A stretch of 41,446 nt of DNA, from IMG/VR virus record IMGVR_UViG_3300047170_000201, positions 1-41,446 of that record; one strand, written 5' to 3'. This document shows, piece by piece, positions 1 through 6,758 of the stretch. This DNA comes from a virus. The position numbers were made by a program, and so were the translations under genes. Every line of letters begins with the position of its first letter. Position 1 is the stretch's first letter. Below the pieces are notes generated by a model. It did not search any database, was not told the origin of the DNA, and was given only the letters and a program-made list of their open reading frames with translations.

Positions 1-156
1 CTAGAGGAGGAAGTGCAAAAAAACGCCAGCCACCAGCCAGAGAAGCCCGCTTACGAACAGCAGCACGCCGATGGTGCGGCGCAGCGTCCATTTTTTCGGT
101 CGGTCCATCGGACGATCAGATCCGGCCGACAGGGACGGCGTGACACCAAATTTCAT
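1..156 (-). CDS. small single-pass membrane protein (host)
   Basis: A 51-residue protein. I chose the ATG at 156 because GGAAGAG lies just upstream on the minus strand. An in-frame ATG at 108 is an alternative, and the longer frame to 192 has no ribosome site. The first half is polar and basic (DRPKKWTLRRT). It is followed by one hydrophobic helix of about 20 residues (GVLLFVSGLLWLVAGVFLHF) that runs to the end, so the likely topology is N-in with the C-terminus buried or periplasmic. The stop codon is at the window edge. No function is recognised. It lies on the host side of the prophage junction and is divergent from the ATPase gene. Confidence 0.5.
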   Translation of the reverse strand: MKFGVTPSLSAGSDRPMDRPKKWTLRRTIGVLLFVSGLLWLVAGVFLHFLL

Positions 157-365
157 CGCTCTTCCAGCTGTCGTCACGGGCCGTTCGGGCATCCTGCGTT
201 TCCACGGAAAAGGTATGGCTCATTTCAAGGCGGAAATCCATACGTCGCTCTGGCGGCGCTCTCGGCGAGGAGGCGACCGAATGAGCCGCGGGGGTTTGTT
301 TCCGCTCGCTTGGCGCGTTATCTTGAAACGGCGAGCGCAGCATAATTGTGACCCCAGGGGGCAGA

Positions 366-1766
366 GTGAACTGGTTTGAAAGACTGAAGCCGCGGTTTCG
401 TCGCGGGACCGAGCGTGGCGGGCCCCCGAAGCTGGACGGCGGCGCGGAAACCCCCCGCACATTCGGCGGCGAACATCGCGCGGCGAAAGGCGACGAAGCG
501 GCGACATTCCCACGGTTCCGGTCGACGGCGGGTGACCAGCCCGACCGGTCGGCGTCGGACGGTCTGTCCCTGGCCTGGCTCAACTTGCGGCGCGCCTACA
601 CGCCATCCCAACCGATTACCGACCGCGAGATGTTCGCCGGCCGCAAAGCCATAGTAACCAAGGTAATCCGAGCCATCGAGGACGAGCGCCTGCACGCCAT
701 CATTCATGGCCAGCGTGGCATCGGCAAGACGTCGCTCCTGCATGTTCTGGCCCAGGCTGCGCGAGAGGCCCGCTACCTCGTCGTTTATGTCCCCTGTGGC
801 GCGACCGCTAGCTTCGACGAGATTTTCCGGGCGGTGGCCAGCGCGATTCCGGTGCGGTTCCATGAGGACTACGGCCCGACCTCGCCCGAGGCGGAGCGTG
901 GGGCTTCATTGGCCAATCTGCTGCCCGCGACCGAGGTGTCTCCGCGTCTGGCCAGCGACCTGTGCGCCAAGGTGGTGGGCACGCGCGCCTTGGTGGTGCT
1001 GGATGAGTTCGACCGCAGCGAATCGATGGATTTCCGCCGCAACGTCGCCGAGTTCCTGAAGAATCTCTCCGATCGTTCAGTGCGGGTGCAACTCGTGATC
1101 GCGGGCGTGGCCGGCAATCTCGAGGAACTGATCGAACCGGGCGCGATGATCCAGCGCGCCGTCGTAGGGATCGCGGTGCCCCGAATGACGCCGGAGGAAC
1201 TGGCGGAGCTCGTGCGCAAGGGCCAGGCGGTTTGTGGGATCACGTTCGCTCCAGACGCCGTGGAAACTCTTGTCTCGGCGGCCAATGGGCTGCCGTACCT
1301 CGCCAGCCTGCTGAGCCGGCACGCCGGAATGCTGGCGCTGGCGCAAGGCAGCCTGTCGGTCGTCGCCGCGGACGTCCACGCAGCCGTTGCCGAAGCCCTG
1401 ATGGAAATGAAGGCGCGCGCGCATCGCCGGACCCTCATCGAAATCGCCAAATGCGAGCGCGACGGTTCGCACCTGTTTCTGGGTCGGCTGTCGGGGCTGG
1501 CGCAGGTCGGCAACGGCGGCTTCTCGAACGCGGGAATCAACGCCCTTTTTCCGGGCAACGCAGCGCGCGTGCGCGAATTGGTCGCCAGGCTTGCGGCCGA
1601 CGGCGTGCTGGTCGAGGCCCACGAGGACGAATTCGGCAACCAGTACCGCTTTCCTGATCAGAACATCCTGCCCTACCTCTGGCTCCTGGCTACTCAGGCC
1701 CGAATGGAGGGGCGCGATCCGTTCGCCGCGCCGGCGATACCGCGCGCCCAGGCGGAAGCACACTGA
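366..1766 (+). CDS. AAA/STAND-like P-loop ATPase (host)
   Basis: A 466-residue protein starting at GTG 366, with AGGGGG at 356-361 as a near-ideal ribosome site. A GTG at 348 is in frame but has no such site. Residues 1-60 are low-complexity and polar. A P-loop NTPase domain follows: Walker A GQRGIGKT at residues 115-122 (K121) and Walker B LVVLDEFD with D213-E214. A downstream helical region resembles the lid and winged-helix part of Orc/Cdc6- or STAND-type ATPases. This predicts an ATP-dependent switch or a DNA- or protein-handling ATPase, with no known substrate. It is chromosomal and sits upstream of a decayed gene and the prophage. The family assignment rests on motifs only. Confidence 0.85.
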   Translation: MNWFERLKPRFRRGTERGGPPKLDGGAETPRTFGGEHRAAKGDEAATFPRFRSTAGDQPDRSASDGLSLAWLNLRRAYTPSQPITDREMFAGRKAIVTKVIRAIEDERLHAIIHGQRGIGKTSLLHVLAQAAREARYLVVYVPCGATASFDEIFRAVASAIPVRFHEDYGPTSPEAERGASLANLLPATEVSPRLASDLCAKVVGTRALVVLDEFDRSESMDFRRNVAEFLKNLSDRSVRVQLVIAGVAGNLEELIEPGAMIQRAVVGIAVPRMTPEELAELVRKGQAVCGITFAPDAVETLVSAANGLPYLASLLSRHAGMLALAQGSLSVVAADVHAAVAEALMEMKARAHRRTLIEIAKCERDGSHLFLGRLSGLAQVGNGGFSNAGINALFPGNAARVRELVARLAADGVLVEAHEDEFGNQYRFPDQNILPYLWLLATQARMEGRDPFAAPAIPRAQAEAH

Positions 1767-1781
1767 GGAGGGCGCTCGCGA

Positions 1782-2220
1782 TCAGGCGGCCTGGCCAATC
1801 ACGCGTGCTTCCAACCCCAGCTTTGGCGGTCTCGACCGCGCTCGAGATGAGTTCCTGAATGTGCCTTCGATCCCGGCAGATCTTTCGCCGCGAGTGGCGA
1901 TAGGCCCAGGGTTCCAAGTCCAGTGTCGCGCGGCCGCGCCTGAGTCGACGCGCGGATCGACCCCCGGAACCATCGCGATGTCGTCCGAAACAACAAACGC
2001 GGCGCGACCGTAGTCGCTGAGTTGTGGTAACGGCTGTATGGGCACATCGATCCGAAAGGGCTCGAACGCCGCGATCGCCTCGACCGGAGAGCGGCTTGAA
2101 CGCCCCCAAGCGAAGCGCCCGCTCGTCCTGTCGAAGATGGCCGCATTGTTCACCAGAACGCTCGTCGCCCCCTAGTCGAGATCGCTCGTGGATCGACGGG
2201 ACGTATTCAAGCGACCGATC
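1782..2220 (-). pseudogene. short-chain dehydrogenase/reductase remnant
   Basis: Read on the minus strand, one frame gives VLVNNAAIFDR, the classic NNAG-type strand 4 motif of Rossmann-fold short-chain dehydrogenases. About 40 residues later it gives DYGRAAFVVSDDIAMVPGVD, then VDSGAAARHWTWNP, the family's usual C-terminal end. The middle, including the YxxxK catalytic pair, is missing, so about 100 residues have been lost. Upstream, SIHERSRLG continues the protein in another frame; removing one G from the GGGGG run at about 2170-2174 would join the two frames. The Rossmann N-terminus is absent. It is a decayed host gene next to the tRNA-Lys insertion site and cannot encode an active enzyme. 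Confidence 0.6.
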
Positions 2221-2267
2221 CCAGCCCGTCGGCCTCGAGATTACCACCTTCCATCAAGAGATAGAAT

Positions 2268-2312
2268 TGGTGGGTGCAGTAGGGATCGAACCTACGACCC
2301 GCTGATTAAGAG
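2268..2312 (-). other. attL: 3' half of tRNA-Lys(CTT)
   Basis: On the minus strand this reads as a tRNA from the anticodon loop to CCA. It has loop CTCTTAA (anticodon CTT, lysine), the 3' anticodon-stem strand TCAGC, variable loop GGGTC, T arm GTAGG-TTCGATC-CCTAC (perfect stem), acceptor strand TGCACCC, discriminator A and an encoded CCA at 2268-2270. To the right, the bases that should pair with TCAGC read AGTAG, and no D arm or 5' acceptor strand follows, so the gene is not intact. This is the expected scar of a phage that integrates in a tRNA 3' end. The integrase is next to it. The whole tRNA should be restored at the far right junction, outside the window. Confidence 0.8.
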
Positions 2313-2348
2313 CTACTGGCTACCAGCCGAAAAGCTAAGCAAATCAAC

Positions 2349-2377
2349 GCCCGCGCCGGTCAAAAACGGGCGCGGGC
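2349..2377. terminator. GC hairpin after the leftward operon
   Basis: A 9-bp perfect stem, GCCCGCGCC (2349-2357) with GGCGCGGGC (2369-2377), encloses an 11-base loop. It lies just past the last leftward gene (stop at 2411) and before attL. The leftward transcript leaves the stem into GTTGATTTGC, which is only moderately T-rich, so termination is plausible but not textbook. It would isolate the prophage operon from the host. Confidence 0.5.
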
Positions 2378-2410
2378 GGCCCTATTTGGGCGGGGAAGTC
2401 TCACGGGGCG

Positions 2411-2677
2411 TTAAGGTATAATCGGTCGTCCGGTGACCGGGTCGCGCGCCCAGCCATCGAACAGCCCCGGCGGCTCTTTGTGGCCGCGAGGCTTCCAGCC
2501 GAACCGGCGTAGGTATTCGCGCCGCGCCTTCAGCCAACCCTTGTAGGGCCAGTAGGCCCGCTCGCCGAACGGATAGGCGGCGTCGACGGCCTTGATGCGC
2601 TCCTTGAGCGTGGCGTCATCGGACAGCTGCGCATGCACCCGCGCGATCATCTGGCGGCTGGTTTCGGTCCAACTCAT
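2411..2677 (-). CDS. conserved phage hypothetical protein
   Basis: An 88-residue protein starting MSWTETSRQMIARVHAQL. The start at 2677 overlaps the upstream stop as ATGA and has GAGGAAGAGGG upstream. Residues 20-55 carry a motif seen in many temperate-phage proteins of unknown function: KERIKAVDAAYPFGERAYWPYKGWLKARREYL. The rest is basic and proline- and glycine-rich. No enzymatic motif is visible. It is the last gene of the leftward operon and lies next to attL, so it may be expressed in the lysogen or early after infection. Confidence 0.75.
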   Translation of the reverse strand: MSWTETSRQMIARVHAQLSDDATLKERIKAVDAAYPFGERAYWPYKGWLKARREYLRRFGWKPRGHKEPPGLFDGWARDPVTGRPIIP

Positions 2678-2994
2678 CCCTCTTCCTCCTCCGCGTTGTC
2701 CGTCATCCAGCGGACCGCCGCCGCGCGGTCGGCCTCTCCGGTCATGCCGCATAGATCACATGGAAACTCGCTCTTGACGGTGGGCAACCAGGCGTCGCCC
2801 TGGCGCGTGATGGCGTAAACATATCGGACGCCATCGCACTTCGGGCACGGCACATAGAGCTCGCCGGGCCGCCATCGGGAGAGCTCGATCCATATGGGCC
2901 GGTCGTCAAGGGTGCGGTCCAGGGCGAATATCCCGGTGAAGTCCTCGCCGTCGTCCGTCATGGCGCCGGGCATTGTTTGGTGCGCCACCCTCAT
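2674..2994 (-). CDS. zinc-ribbon phage protein
   Basis: A 106-residue protein. Two CxxC knuckles, CPKC near residue 50 and CDLC near residue 80, are spaced like a zinc ribbon or half of a DnaJ-type zinc finger, so it probably binds one Zn ion. The segment before them, DDRPIWIELSRWRPGELYVPC, is likely beta-rich. The C-terminus is acidic (NAEEEEG). The start at 2994 overlaps the previous stop as ATGA with GAGGG upstream; ATGs at residues 8 and 12 are alternatives. It is translationally coupled to both neighbours. Its role is unknown, and a nucleic-acid- or protein-binding accessory role is a guess. Confidence 0.72.
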   Translation of the reverse strand: MRVAHQTMPGAMTDDGEDFTGIFALDRTLDDRPIWIELSRWRPGELYVPCPKCDGVRYVYAITRQGDAWLPTVKSEFPCDLCGMTGEADRAAAVRWMTDNAEEEEG

Positions 2995-3290
2995 CCCTCA
3001 ACCTCCTTCGCCGGCGCGGGCGCCGCTGAAGCGGCCGCCTCCATTTGGGCCATGTGCTCGGCGATGACCTTGGCGCACAAGACGAGCTCCGAGGTGTTTT
3101 TGGCCTCGATCATCCTTTTGCATAGATCCCACAATCGGCCCGTCGTCCAGGCCTCAAGGGACGCTCGAAGCCGCGCGTTTTCTTTTAGATGGTCACGGAT
3201 GGCGATCAGCTGGCTCTCGGGGAGGCCGCCCCAGACGTCGCCCATCGAGCTTTCAACGGCCGCAATCAACTCCTCCAGGGTGTGGCTCAT
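2991..3290 (-). CDS. hypothetical helical protein
   Basis: A 99-residue protein, mostly amphipathic helix, with no recognisable catalytic motif. It opens MSHTLEELIAAVESSMGDVWGG and ends in an Ala/Pro-rich tail, AAASAAPAPAKEVEG. The tail resembles the end of the integrase just upstream (QAKEVEQ), so both genes end on a similar GAGGTTGAG-type sequence that serves as the next ribosome site. The start overlaps the integrase stop as ATGA. Function unknown. Confidence 0.7.
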   Translation of the reverse strand: MSHTLEELIAAVESSMGDVWGGLPESQLIAIRDHLKENARLRASLEAWTTGRLWDLCKRMIEAKNTSELVLCAKVIAEHMAQMEAAASAAPAPAKEVEG

Positions 3291-4633
3291 TGCTCAACCT
3301 CCTTCGCCTGCGTCGGCAGCGCCAGCAGTGTCTCAAAGCTATAGCCCTGCGCCTGATAGTGGGCGTCCAGCTTGATCGCGGCCTGGTCGGCCACGGTCTG
3401 GCGGATCGCGCCGTAGTGCTTCTCGATGACCGCCTGCGCGCGGGTGGGCTTATGCAGCGTGCGGCTGCAGGTCTCCTCGAGCGTCAGGCCGGCCTCGATG
3501 CAGTAGGTGACCGTCGTGTCGCGCGTGTCCCGAAACTGCTTGCCGGCCACGTCGGGCAGCTGCTCGGCCACCGTGGCGCGGATCTGCGAAAAGTAGTGGC
3601 GGAAGGTGTCGGCGCTCCACGGCCTGCCGGTGAGTTCGCACACGATCACATGCGTGGGGCGCACCTTCTGGCCGGCCCAACGCTGGCGTATGGCGTCGAG
3701 ACGGCTTCGGCCGATGAGCAACAGGGGCGGGTTGCCGGCGACGCCGGTCTTGATCCGGCGGTGCTTGACGCGGCCGTCGTTGACCTGGCCCCAGGTGAGC
3801 GCCAGCACGTCCTGCTGGCTCCAGCTGAGGTCGACCGCCAGCACGATGGCATCGCCGATCGACGCGAGCCCCGCGGCCTCGGCCGCGCGCACCAGCGCCA
3901 GCAGCTCGGGCCACTCATAGACGACGATGCGGCCGTCCGGCGCCGAGCGCTCCACCAGGGCGGCGGGGTTGGTCGGCCAGATGCGGCGCTTCTTGACGCA
4001 CCAATTCAGCCACGCGCTGACGCACGCCATGACACCATAGGCCATGCTCTCGCCAGCGGTCTCGGCCAGCACGTCGGCCGCCTTCTGCAATTCGAAATCG
4101 GCGTCCGAGCCGAACGGCGGCGGCAACAGGATATCGACATCAAGGGCGCGGATGCGGGCGACCTTCTTGGGGTCGGTGCTCTCGGCCAGCACTTCCAGGA
4201 ACCGACGCAGTTTATTTTTGTAGTCAGCCTGGGTGCGCTCGCCGAGGCGCTTGCCCCGGGCCTCGGTGGCTACAAATTTCGCGCTCTCGAAATAGGCGTC
4301 CATCAGGGCGCCGATGGAGCGCGGCGCCAGCGCGGCCGGCGTTGCGCCGCTGGCGGTCGCGCCCTTGGGAGCGACGTTCGCCAATCCGGCCGGCACGGCA
4401 ACGCCAGCCGACCACGCCTCGACGGCCGCGGCGATCACCTGGGCGCGCTCGATCGCCGCGCCCATGGGCAGCCACTTGCCCCATTGGTCTTTGAGATCAT
4501 GGCCGCGCCAGCCCTGCGCCCGCCTGGTGGGCGAGGGTATCCAGCGCGGGCGCCCTTCGCGCCAGACAAAGCCGGCCGGCAGGTCGCCATGCCGGCGCAT
4601 GCGTCGTTTCGATTTGGTGGGGGATTTGGTCAT
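3287..4633 (-). CDS. int: tyrosine recombinase, prophage integrase
   Basis: A 448-residue site-specific recombinase, expected to integrate and excise the phage at tRNA-Lys. The ATG at 4633 has GGAG eight bases upstream. Residues 1-100 are arm-binding-like and basic, about 105-225 form a core-binding SAM-like domain, and about 235-415 form the catalytic domain. Visible active-site residues are K295 (beta-hairpin Lys), R371 within FRDTR (second Arg; the usual His is R368), H394 and the nucleophile Y407 in EKHYG. The first catalytic Arg should sit in the turn before the DVLALTW helix, but the sequence is DLSWSQQDVLALTW and the aligned residue is S272. The gene lies 1 kb from attL and points towards it. 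Confidence 0.93.
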   Translation of the reverse strand: MTKSPTKSKRRMRRHGDLPAGFVWREGRPRWIPSPTRRAQGWRGHDLKDQWGKWLPMGAAIERAQVIAAAVEAWSAGVAVPAGLANVAPKGATASGATPAALAPRSIGALMDAYFESAKFVATEARGKRLGERTQADYKNKLRRFLEVLAESTDPKKVARIRALDVDILLPPPFGSDADFELQKAADVLAETAGESMAYGVMACVSAWLNWCVKKRRIWPTNPAALVERSAPDGRIVVYEWPELLALVRAAEAAGLASIGDAIVLAVDLSWSQQDVLALTWGQVNDGRVKHRRIKTGVAGNPPLLLIGRSRLDAIRQRWAGQKVRPTHVIVCELTGRPWSADTFRHYFSQIRATVAEQLPDVAGKQFRDTRDTTVTYCIEAGLTLEETCSRTLHKPTRAQAVIEKHYGAIRQTVADQAAIKLDAHYQAQGYSFETLLALPTQAKEVEQ

Positions 4634-4681
4634 GGCGCAACTCCAGGGACCGAAAGTGTGGATGGAAAGGGGAGCGGGTGT

Positions 4682-4927
4682 CTAGCCGCCGTCAGTGTCG
4701 GGGTCGGCCGGCTTCGCTTGCATGAACCGTCGGGTATTCTCGGTTTGCATATGCAGGGCCGCTTCACGGGCACCGGCGCTTACGTACAAATCAACCGCGA
4801 TCGCGGTGCAGAATGCCAAGAGGACAGGCATCATATGCGGCTGGGCTTGAAACCTACCTAAGGTCTCGCCGATCTCGTCACAGGCATCCATGAATTCAGG
4901 TGTGCTTTTGAATGGGCGCTCTTCCAT
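4682..4927 (-). CDS. hypothetical phage protein
   Basis: An 81-residue protein beginning MEERPFKSTPEFMDACDE. The start at 4927 was preferred to the longer frame (to 4963) because GAGGAGAG lies seven bases before it. The middle, HMMPVLLAFCTAIAVDLYVSAG, is a hydrophobic helix that could be membrane-embedded or a buried core, flanked by charged ends. The tail is acidic (ADPDTDGG). It lies 48 bp upstream of the integrase in the same operon. No family recognised. Confidence 0.65.
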   Translation of the reverse strand: MEERPFKSTPEFMDACDEIGETLGRFQAQPHMMPVLLAFCTAIAVDLYVSAGAREAALHMQTENTRRFMQAKPADPDTDGG

Positions 4928-4937
4928 TGGGCTCTCC

Positions 4938-5141
4938 TCAACCTTCGATCGGGTAGTTTGCACGGTGGCTGATCACGTCGAACACCATGCAGGCGCGGGC
5001 CCAGCAGCCGAACGCCCCCTTGACGTCATCCTCGTCACAGCTCTGGTCGAACATGCGCTGTTGTTCCCGCATCTCCGCTCGCAGGCGCTCGTCAGTCTGC
5101 GCCTCGAGCCAGCCCTCTTCGTAACCTTCGTCGCCAGCCAT
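4938..5141 (-). CDS. small acidic hypothetical protein
   Basis: A 67-residue acidic protein, MAGDEGYEEGWLEAQTDERL. The upstream part of the open frame has the arginine- and proline-rich composition of a shadow frame. The chosen ATG at 5141 sits one base from the previous stop (TGATG-type overlap) behind CGAGGAGGG. The second half holds three cysteines within about 20 residues (SCDEDDVKGAFGCWARAC), which might bind a metal or simply be buried. Function unknown. Confidence 0.65.
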   Translation of the reverse strand: MAGDEGYEEGWLEAQTDERLRAEMREQQRMFDQSCDEDDVKGAFGCWARACMVFDVISHRANYPIEG

Positions 5142-5407
5142 CACGCCCTCCTCGCGGCGGCTAGCTGCGCGCGCAGCCGATCGTGGTTGGCGCCGGCCGG
5201 CATGGCGGCGGCGGGCGGCTCGATGACCAGGCGGCGGGCCGACCGTGCGACCTTCCACGCACTCACTGCCTCCGGGTCCCAACGCGTGCCGAGGATGGGG
5301 CAGGGGAAGCCGGCGTCACGCACCATGTCGGGCCACGCCTTGCGGAAGCGATCGTAGCTGAGCCCGACCGCCAGCGCCGCCTCGCGCATGCTGATGGGCG
5401 GCGTCAT
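5141..5407 (-). CDS. HTH DNA-binding protein, excisionase candidate
   Basis: An 88-residue protein. Residues 5-50 read ISMREAALAVGLSYDRFRKAW and then RDAGFPCPILGTRWDPEAVSAWKVAR. This is the MerR/AlpA/Xis-type winged HTH pattern: a helix pair, a wing with the G-x-R-W-D turn, and a closing helix. Such proteins bind att or promoter DNA and often act as recombination directionality factors. Its place in the leftward operon, three genes upstream of int, fits an excisionase. The ATG at 5407 overlaps the previous stop as ATGA. The basic C-terminus (RLRAQLAAARRA) may help DNA binding. A transcription regulator is the main alternative. Confidence 0.72.
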   Translation of the reverse strand: MTPPISMREAALAVGLSYDRFRKAWPDMVRDAGFPCPILGTRWDPEAVSAWKVARSARRLVIEPPAAAMPAGANHDRLRAQLAAARRA

Positions 5408-5757
5408 GCGGCCACCTTCCGCTCTAACCCGTCGCGCACCAGGTCGATCGCGTCCATGAGGTGGCGCGCCGGCGAGGCGACGTAGCAATGGTCCCGGTGC
5501 GTTGGCGGGTCTGGCTGCGAAAGGCACATCGCGTAACCCAGAAGCCGGCCTCGCTCGTGCGAACCGTCTAGGATGTACACGCTGACGCAGGCGCCGCCGG
5601 GCAGCGCGTCGCGCGCCAGGATGGCGGTGACCAGCTTGATTTCGGGCCGGTGCGGCCGTTCGCAGCGCAGCGCGTGGATCCACGCGGCCAGATCGGCCGT
5701 GCTGGGAAACTCGCGGTCCGGCGCGCCGACGCCCGAGGCCAGCAGCCAGGCGCTCAC
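5404..5757 (-). CDS. hypothetical phage protein
   Basis: A 117-residue protein. GTG 5757 was chosen because it overlaps the stop of the small membrane gene upstream (GTGA). The 36 residues ahead of it in the same frame are arginine-rich antisense-type sequence. The core alternates predicted helix (STADLAAWIHAL) with strands (KLVTAILAR, ACVSVYILDG, LLGYAMCL) and ends in a long helix, PARHLMDAIDLVRDGLER. No catalytic motif is recognised. It is coupled to the HTH gene downstream. Confidence 0.62.
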   Translation of the reverse strand: MSAWLLASGVGAPDREFPSTADLAAWIHALRCERPHRPEIKLVTAILARDALPGGACVSVYILDGSHERGRLLGYAMCLSQPDPPTHRDHCYVASPARHLMDAIDLVRDGLERKVAA

Positions 5758-5897
5758 GAGAACGCGCCCATGAGAATGCCGGCGACGACGCCCAGCGCCC
5801 CGCACGCGAAATTGACGGCGAGGCCGCGCCAGTTGAAAAACCGCCGGCGCGCCGGGGGCATCCACAGCATCATGGCCGGCTTTTTACGGACGAACAT
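5754..5897 (-). CDS. 47-residue single-pass membrane protein
   Basis: The first gene of the leftward operon, only 47 residues long. The ATG at 5897 has a strong AGGAGGG ribosome site with ordinary spacing. The N-terminus is basic (MFVRKKPAMMLWMPPARRRFFNWR) and is followed by one hydrophobic segment, GLAVNFACGALGVVAGILMGAF, which ends the protein. The positive-inside rule puts the N-terminus in the cytoplasm. As the promoter-proximal gene under the left operators it would be made first on induction. A superinfection-exclusion or host-takeover role is possible, but only by position. Confidence 0.65.
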   Translation of the reverse strand: MFVRKKPAMMLWMPPARRRFFNWRGLAVNFACGALGVVAGILMGAFS

Positions 5898-5947
5898 CGC
5901 GAACCCTCCTCGCGGCCGAGGCGGCCGCAAGGGCCAACTAGGGCCGG

Positions 5948-6002
5948 TTCGCGAAAGTCGTCAATACGTTTTTCGTCAATGATTGACGGAAAATTCCGTC
6001 AG
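5948..6002. promoter_or_regulatory. left operator/promoter region
   Basis: The 113-bp gap 5898-6010 holds a perfect 15-bp palindrome CGTCAATGATTGACG at 5974-5988, a CGTCAA half-site at 5959-5964, CGTCAG at 5997-6002 and the 8-bp palindrome TTCGCGAA at 5948-5955. Read leftward, TTGACG-N3-TTCGCGAA gives a good -35 (TTGACG) for the operon that starts at 5897, with a poor -10 (CTAGTT) 17 bases on. The same module faces outward at the right operators. It is the likely binding site of the repressor encoded at 6011-6625. Confidence 0.65.
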
Positions 6003-6010
6003 GCGGAAAG

Positions 6011-6625
6011 CTAGAAGCCCCGAAAGCTCACGCCGCTGATGGCGTGCACGGCGCGCACCTGCACGCTGGGGATGCTGCTCTCGGTCGCCTTGGGCGCAGC
6101 CGTGCGGACAAACAGGGTGCGGTCGTCCTGGCGCACGTAGATGCGCGCCAGGGCATGGCCGTCGACGTACTCGACGAGGCAAGGCATGTCCGGCAGGGGG
6201 GTGCGACCGCGCAGCACATGGCCCACCTCGCCGCGCCGCAGGCGATCGCCCAGGCCGTCGTCGTCCATGACGAATGCGAAGGCGTCGCGCGCACCGCGCT
6301 GAGACGGATGTAGAGGAAAATCACCCACTCTATTGCTCTCCCCGAGCCGGAGTGGCGCGCCCACGCCCCCCGCCGCGAACAGGGGGACGCTATCGGCGGC
6401 GTGTGTCAAGGGCAAAAATGGGACGTCCACGGCGGGGTCCGCTGCGGCCATTTCGCGCAGGGCGTCCATCTCGTCGGCCGCCACCTTGCGGTGGCCGGTG
6501 ATCATCCGGCTCACGTGATAGTGGCGCACCACGCGGCCCAGCCGCTGCGTCAGAAAGTCGGCCGCCTCGTCTTGCGTGCGTCCGCTGGACTCGAGCAGCC
6601 GCCTCACCTCGTCGGACGAATTCAC
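6011..6625 (-). CDS. phage repressor, CI-like, degenerate S24 domain
   Basis: A 204-residue protein. I chose GTG 6625 because GGAGGG lies eight bases upstream; the longer frame to ATG 6730 would bury the 6674-6694 operator in coding sequence. Residues 5-55 form a Cro/CI-type HTH (EVRRLLESSGRTQDEAADFL, then HVSRMITGHRKV). Residues 113-200 look like a LexA/S24 fold: AFAFVMDDDGLGDRLRRGEV and LVEYVDGHALARIYVR. The S24 Ser of GDSM is G124 here and the Lys position is A160/R161, so self-cleavage is not expected. It should hold lysogeny by binding the CGTCAA sites on both sides of the gene. Confidence 0.83.
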   Translation of the reverse strand: MNSSDEVRRLLESSGRTQDEAADFLTQRLGRVVRHYHVSRMITGHRKVAADEMDALREMAAADPAVDVPFLPLTHAADSVPLFAAGGVGAPLRLGESNRVGDFPLHPSQRGARDAFAFVMDDDGLGDRLRRGEVGHVLRGRTPLPDMPCLVEYVDGHALARIYVRQDDRTLFVRTAAPKATESSIPSVQVRAVHAISGVSFRGF

Positions 6626-6673
6626 CAGCGCAACCCTCCGCGCCTCACGCGCCGCAGAGGATTTGCCATTTTT

Positions 6674-6737
6674 CGTCAACGAAAACGATTGACGTTTTTC
6701 GCGAACCACCGGAGTTCTCTTTCGCAACATCCGTCAA
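6674..6737. promoter_or_regulatory. right operator/promoter region
   Basis: Between the repressor and the Cro-like gene lie CGTCAA-N9-TTGACG at 6674-6694, TTCGCGAA at 6698-6705 and another CGTCAA at 6732-6737. Rightward, TTGACG (6689-6694) is a good -35 followed by the same N3-TTCGCGAA seen at the left operators. A second possible rightward promoter is TTCGCA (6721-6726) with TATAGG (6744-6749), 17 bases apart, with the 6732 half-site between its boxes. These sites should control the operon that starts at 6759 and the repressor itself. Confidence 0.6.
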
Positions 6738-6758
6738 AGCCATTATAGGACAGTCTCG

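Noticed and set aside
3290-4861. Long open frame on the plus strand (523 codons) antisense to the integrase
   Set aside because: Composition is Arg/Gly/His-rich with no family motifs, as expected for an antisense frame of a GC-rich gene; the integrase is clearly the real gene.
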